Shown: positions 61,988 through 64,000 of the stretch, one piece after another
Position numbering within the stretch: position 1 is the first letter of the stretch
Layout: each line of letters opens with the position of its first letter
Assembly (NCBI RefSeq): GCF_014287275.1
Contig: NZ_JACONZ010000002.1
Span: 496,001-560,000 of the forward strand
From: Anaerofilum hominis
Lineage (GTDB): Bacteria > Bacillota > Clostridia > Oscillospirales > Ruminococcaceae
Direction: 5' to 3'
DNA length: 64,000 nucleotides
Made by a program: the position numbers and the translations under genes
The notes under the pieces: model-generated
Databases searched by the model: none
Seen by the model: only the letters and a program-made list of their open reading frames with translations
What the model was told of the DNA's origin: nothing

Positions 61988-62108
61988 GGTTCTCCCGTGC
62001 CCGCTTCTGTGGGCGGGGATGGGGGACAGGGGAATAAAAGCCCCGGTCTCCCTTGGACGCGGCGCGCCCGCGCGGCCGGCCCCCTTTTATCGTCTGGCGC
62101 AGTAAAAC

Positions 62109-62155
62109 GGAAAGATCCCCTCCGCGGCCTATGGGCGCGCGGAGGGGATCTTTTG
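62109..62155. terminator. Bidirectional terminator between the kinase gene and hemW
   Basis: AAAGATCCCCTCCGCG and CGCGGAGGGGATCTTTT form a 16-bp stem with short A/T tracts. Confidence 0.88.
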
Positions 62156-62195
62156 CGAGAACGGGTCCGGCGGCGGGCTTTTCTGTGCCGGCGGT

Positions 62196-63284
62196 TCAAA
62201 AGACCTCGGTGAGGATCGAGTTTTGCACCAGCATCCCGCGGGGCGTAAGGGTGAGCCGGTCATCGGAGAGGCGGCACAGCCCGGCTTTGCAGCAGGCGGC
62301 AAGCAGCTTTTCCTGACGCCCGTCCAGCTCCACGCCGAACCGGCGGCGCAGCTCGGCCAGCGAAAGGCCGGAGCAGAGCCGGGTCTGCAGCATGATATAG
62401 TCTTCCGCGTCCACGCGGCCGTCCGTTTCCACCGGGGCGGCGCGCGCCAAAAACGCCCCAAGATCCGGCGGATAGTGAAATCTTTCCCCGCCCATGGAGG
62501 AATAGGCCGCGGGCCCGAGGCCGAGATAATCCCCGCAGTTCCAATAGATCAGATTGTGCCGGCTCTCGCAGCCGGGGCGGGCGAAATTGCTGATCTCATA
62601 TTGGGCGAAGCCCGCCTCAGCCAGCCGCTCCACCGCATAAAGGTAAAAGTCGGCGGCGGCGTCCGCGTCGGGCAGGCCCTGCGGCGGGTGCAGGCCAAAG
62701 CGGGTCTTGGGCTCGATCTTCAACAGGTAGCAGCTGATATGGGTGACCCCGCCCGAGACGAGCAGCTCCAGCGTGGCGTCGAATTCCGCCCGGCTGTAAT
62801 GGGGCAGGGCCAGCATCACGTCGCCGGAGATGTTTTCAAAACCGGCTTCGCGGGCCAGCTGCAGCGCGCGGCGCGCGGCGGCTGCATCGTGAGGACGGCC
62901 CAGGCGGCGCAGCTGTTCGTCCGACGCGCTCTGCACCCCGACCGAGAGGCGGTTCACCCCCGCCCGCCGGTAACCGCGCAGGCTGCCCAGCGTGACCGTG
63001 CCGGGGTTGGCCTCCAGCGTGATCTCCGCCCCGGGCGCGGGGGCGGCCTCGCTGATGAGCCGGGCGGCCTGGCCGGGCGTCAGCAGGCTCGGCGTGCCGC
63101 CCCCAAAATACAGGGTGTCGGGCCGCAGGCTGGCGCAGTCGCAGTTGCAAAAGCGGCGCATCTCCCGCAGCAGGGCCTCGATATACTCTTCCGGGACAGC
63201 GCGGCTGTTCCCTCTGGAATAAAAATCGCAGTAGAAGCACTTTCCCTCACAGTAGGGGATGTGCAGATAAAGCCCGAACGCCAT
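62196..63284 (-). CDS. hemW: Radical SAM heme chaperone HemW
   Basis: HemW binds heme and an iron-sulfur cluster and delivers heme to acceptor proteins; it is related to coproporphyrinogen III oxidase HemN. The 362 residues have the radical SAM cluster motif C12xxxC16xxC19 (IPYCEGKCFYCDFYS), GGGTPS, DVMLALPHYSRAEFDATLE and a C-terminal HemN-C-like domain. Start 63284 has AAGGAGG upstream. Confidence 0.93.
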   Translation of the reverse strand: MAFGLYLHIPYCEGKCFYCDFYSRGNSRAVPEEYIEALLREMRRFCNCDCASLRPDTLYFGGGTPSLLTPGQAARLISEAAPAPGAEITLEANPGTVTLGSLRGYRRAGVNRLSVGVQSASDEQLRRLGRPHDAAAARRALQLAREAGFENISGDVMLALPHYSRAEFDATLELLVSGGVTHISCYLLKIEPKTRFGLHPPQGLPDADAAADFYLYAVERLAEAGFAQYEISNFARPGCESRHNLIYWNCGDYLGLGPAAYSSMGGERFHYPPDLGAFLARAAPVETDGRVDAEDYIMLQTRLCSGLSLAELRRRFGVELDGRQEKLLAACCKAGLCRLSDDRLTLTPRGMLVQNSILTEVF

Positions 63285-63619
63285 GATAAAGCCTCCTTGC
63301 AGCGGGGATAAAGGCGCGCCGCAGCCCTTTCGGGGCGCGGTGCGCGGCGGGGTCCAGCGATGGGGGGCAGACCGGCCGCAGCGGCCCAAAGCGCTGTTTT
63401 TATAATGAAATTACGTCAAAAAGCACAAAAAGCGTGGCGGGCCGCTCAGGCGGCTGCCGGTGCCATGTCCCCGGTCTCCGGCGGACCTGACCGAAAAGGG
63501 CAAAGCGCCGCCGCCGGTCCTCTGCCCCCCGCGGACAGGGAGGCCGGTCGCGGAAAGGCCTGAAAAAAAGCCCGCTGCCGGCGCGGAGATGTTCTGCGGC
63601 GGCAAATTTGGGACGGGAT
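63285..63619. other. GC-rich intergenic region
   Basis: No gene is supported here; several overlapping open frames resemble nothing known. The right end leads into a promoter. Confidence 0.4.
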
Positions 63620-63648
63620 TTGAGAAACCAGGCGAAAACTGGTATACT
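63620..63648 (+). promoter_or_regulatory. Promoter of the HAAS/DUF1700-like gene
   Basis: TTGAGA (63620-63625), 17 bp, TATACT (63643-63648), with an extended TGG before the -10. Confidence 0.75.
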
Positions 63649-63674
63649 GTCTTTCAGAGTTGGAGGGATAGGGA

Positions 63675-64000
63675 ATGACGATCCAGGAATATATCGACGC
63701 GGTGGCCGCGCAGCTGGACCTGCCGGAAAAAACGGTCCAGCGCATCCGCAGAGAGTTGGAAAATGAACTGTATGAGCTGGTGCAGGCCGGCGCCGATCAG
63801 GCGGCCGCCATTGAAAAGATGGGGACGGTGGAGGAGACCGCCGCTGCGCTGAATGAAAAATATGCCGACGCCCGCCGCAGGGAACCCCTCAAAAAAGGGG
63901 AGATGCCGCTGCTGCTGCCCTGGTGCCTGATCTTTTCTTCCGCGCTTGGACTGGTGAAAGGGGCGCAGGTGCTGTTCTGGCAGGGGACGGGGTTCGACGC
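63675..64000 (+). CDS. HAAS/DUF1700-like membrane protein, N-terminal part (partial)
   Basis: The frame is open to the right edge (about 108 residues visible). The N-terminus (YIDAVAAQLDLPEKTVQRIR, then IEKMGTVEETAAALNEKYAD) matches the HAAS/permease-prefix helical domain seen in DUF1700 proteins, which usually precede membrane segments; a hydrophobic stretch begins near residue 80. Such genes often pair with a PadR regulator, which may lie beyond the window. GGAGG precedes ATG 63675. Confidence 0.7.
   Translation, partial: MTIQEYIDAVAAQLDLPEKTVQRIRRELENELYELVQAGADQAAAIEKMGTVEETAAALNEKYADARRREPLKKGEMPLLLPWCLIFSSALGLVKGAQVLFWQGTGFD

Overview
The window is GC-rich Bacillota (Clostridia) DNA, most like the Oscillospiraceae/Ruminococcaceae group. 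Supporting points are the Gram-positive S10-spc-alpha ribosomal operon order (with adk, map, a KOW-domain gene, infA and rpmJ inside it), strong AAGGAGG-type ribosome binding sites, zinc-finger forms of S14, S4, L36 and adenylate kinase, GTG and TTG starts, and a spoIIR gene, which implies endospore formation. No rRNA, tRNA, CRISPR array or intact transposase was seen.

Region by region. 1-7.3 kb: the end of a RodA/FtsW-type protein, a LytR-CpsA-Psr (LCP) protein, an exported endonuclease/exonuclease/phosphatase-fold protein, small DUF378 and DUF1858 proteins, trmK, a Nif3-like gene, a PH-like membrane protein and rqcH. 7.4-23.7 kb: one long ribosomal protein operon from rpsJ to rplQ, including secY and rpoA, starting at a good promoter with a roughly 300-nt leader. 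L30 in this operon carries an unusual histone H1-like N-terminal extension of about 88 residues. 23.8-30.6 kb: accessory genes. They include an AT-rich island (XRE regulator plus small membrane protein) abutting the surviving C-terminal end of an esterase, a second LCP protein, trhA, a 0.6-kb degenerate tandem repeat array, and nnrD. 30.7-43.1 kb: an ABC exporter pair next to an XRE regulator, a UPF0210/ACT-domain pair behind a structured leader, an Lrp-aminotransferase-DUF362-ispE run, spoIIR and a YitT-family protein.

43.3-59.0 kb is the most interesting part. A leftward locus encodes a BMP-type nucleoside ABC transporter (lipoprotein, double ATPase, two permeases) followed directly by five consecutive ADP-ribosylglycohydrolase (ARH/DraG-fold) paralogues, a PfkB-family kinase with an altered active-site motif, a GntR/UTRA regulator, a UTRA-only companion protein and an MFS transporter. 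An allantoate/carbamoyl amidohydrolase-like gene diverges from the transporter. Among the five ARH paralogues, those with intact metal-binding aspartates alternate with those that have lost them (intact, degenerate, intact, degenerate, intact). The two degenerate copies resemble each other, and two of the intact copies resemble each other, so an enzyme-pseudoenzyme pair was probably duplicated as a block. I infer an uptake and N-glycoside (ribosyl or ADP-ribosyl) cleavage pathway; the substrate is unknown.

59.1-64 kb: a DegV fatty-acid-binding protein, an autoregulated MarR gene with two matching operators, a choline kinase-like gene behind a duplicated promoter, hemW, and the start of a HAAS/DUF1700-like membrane protein cut by the window edge.
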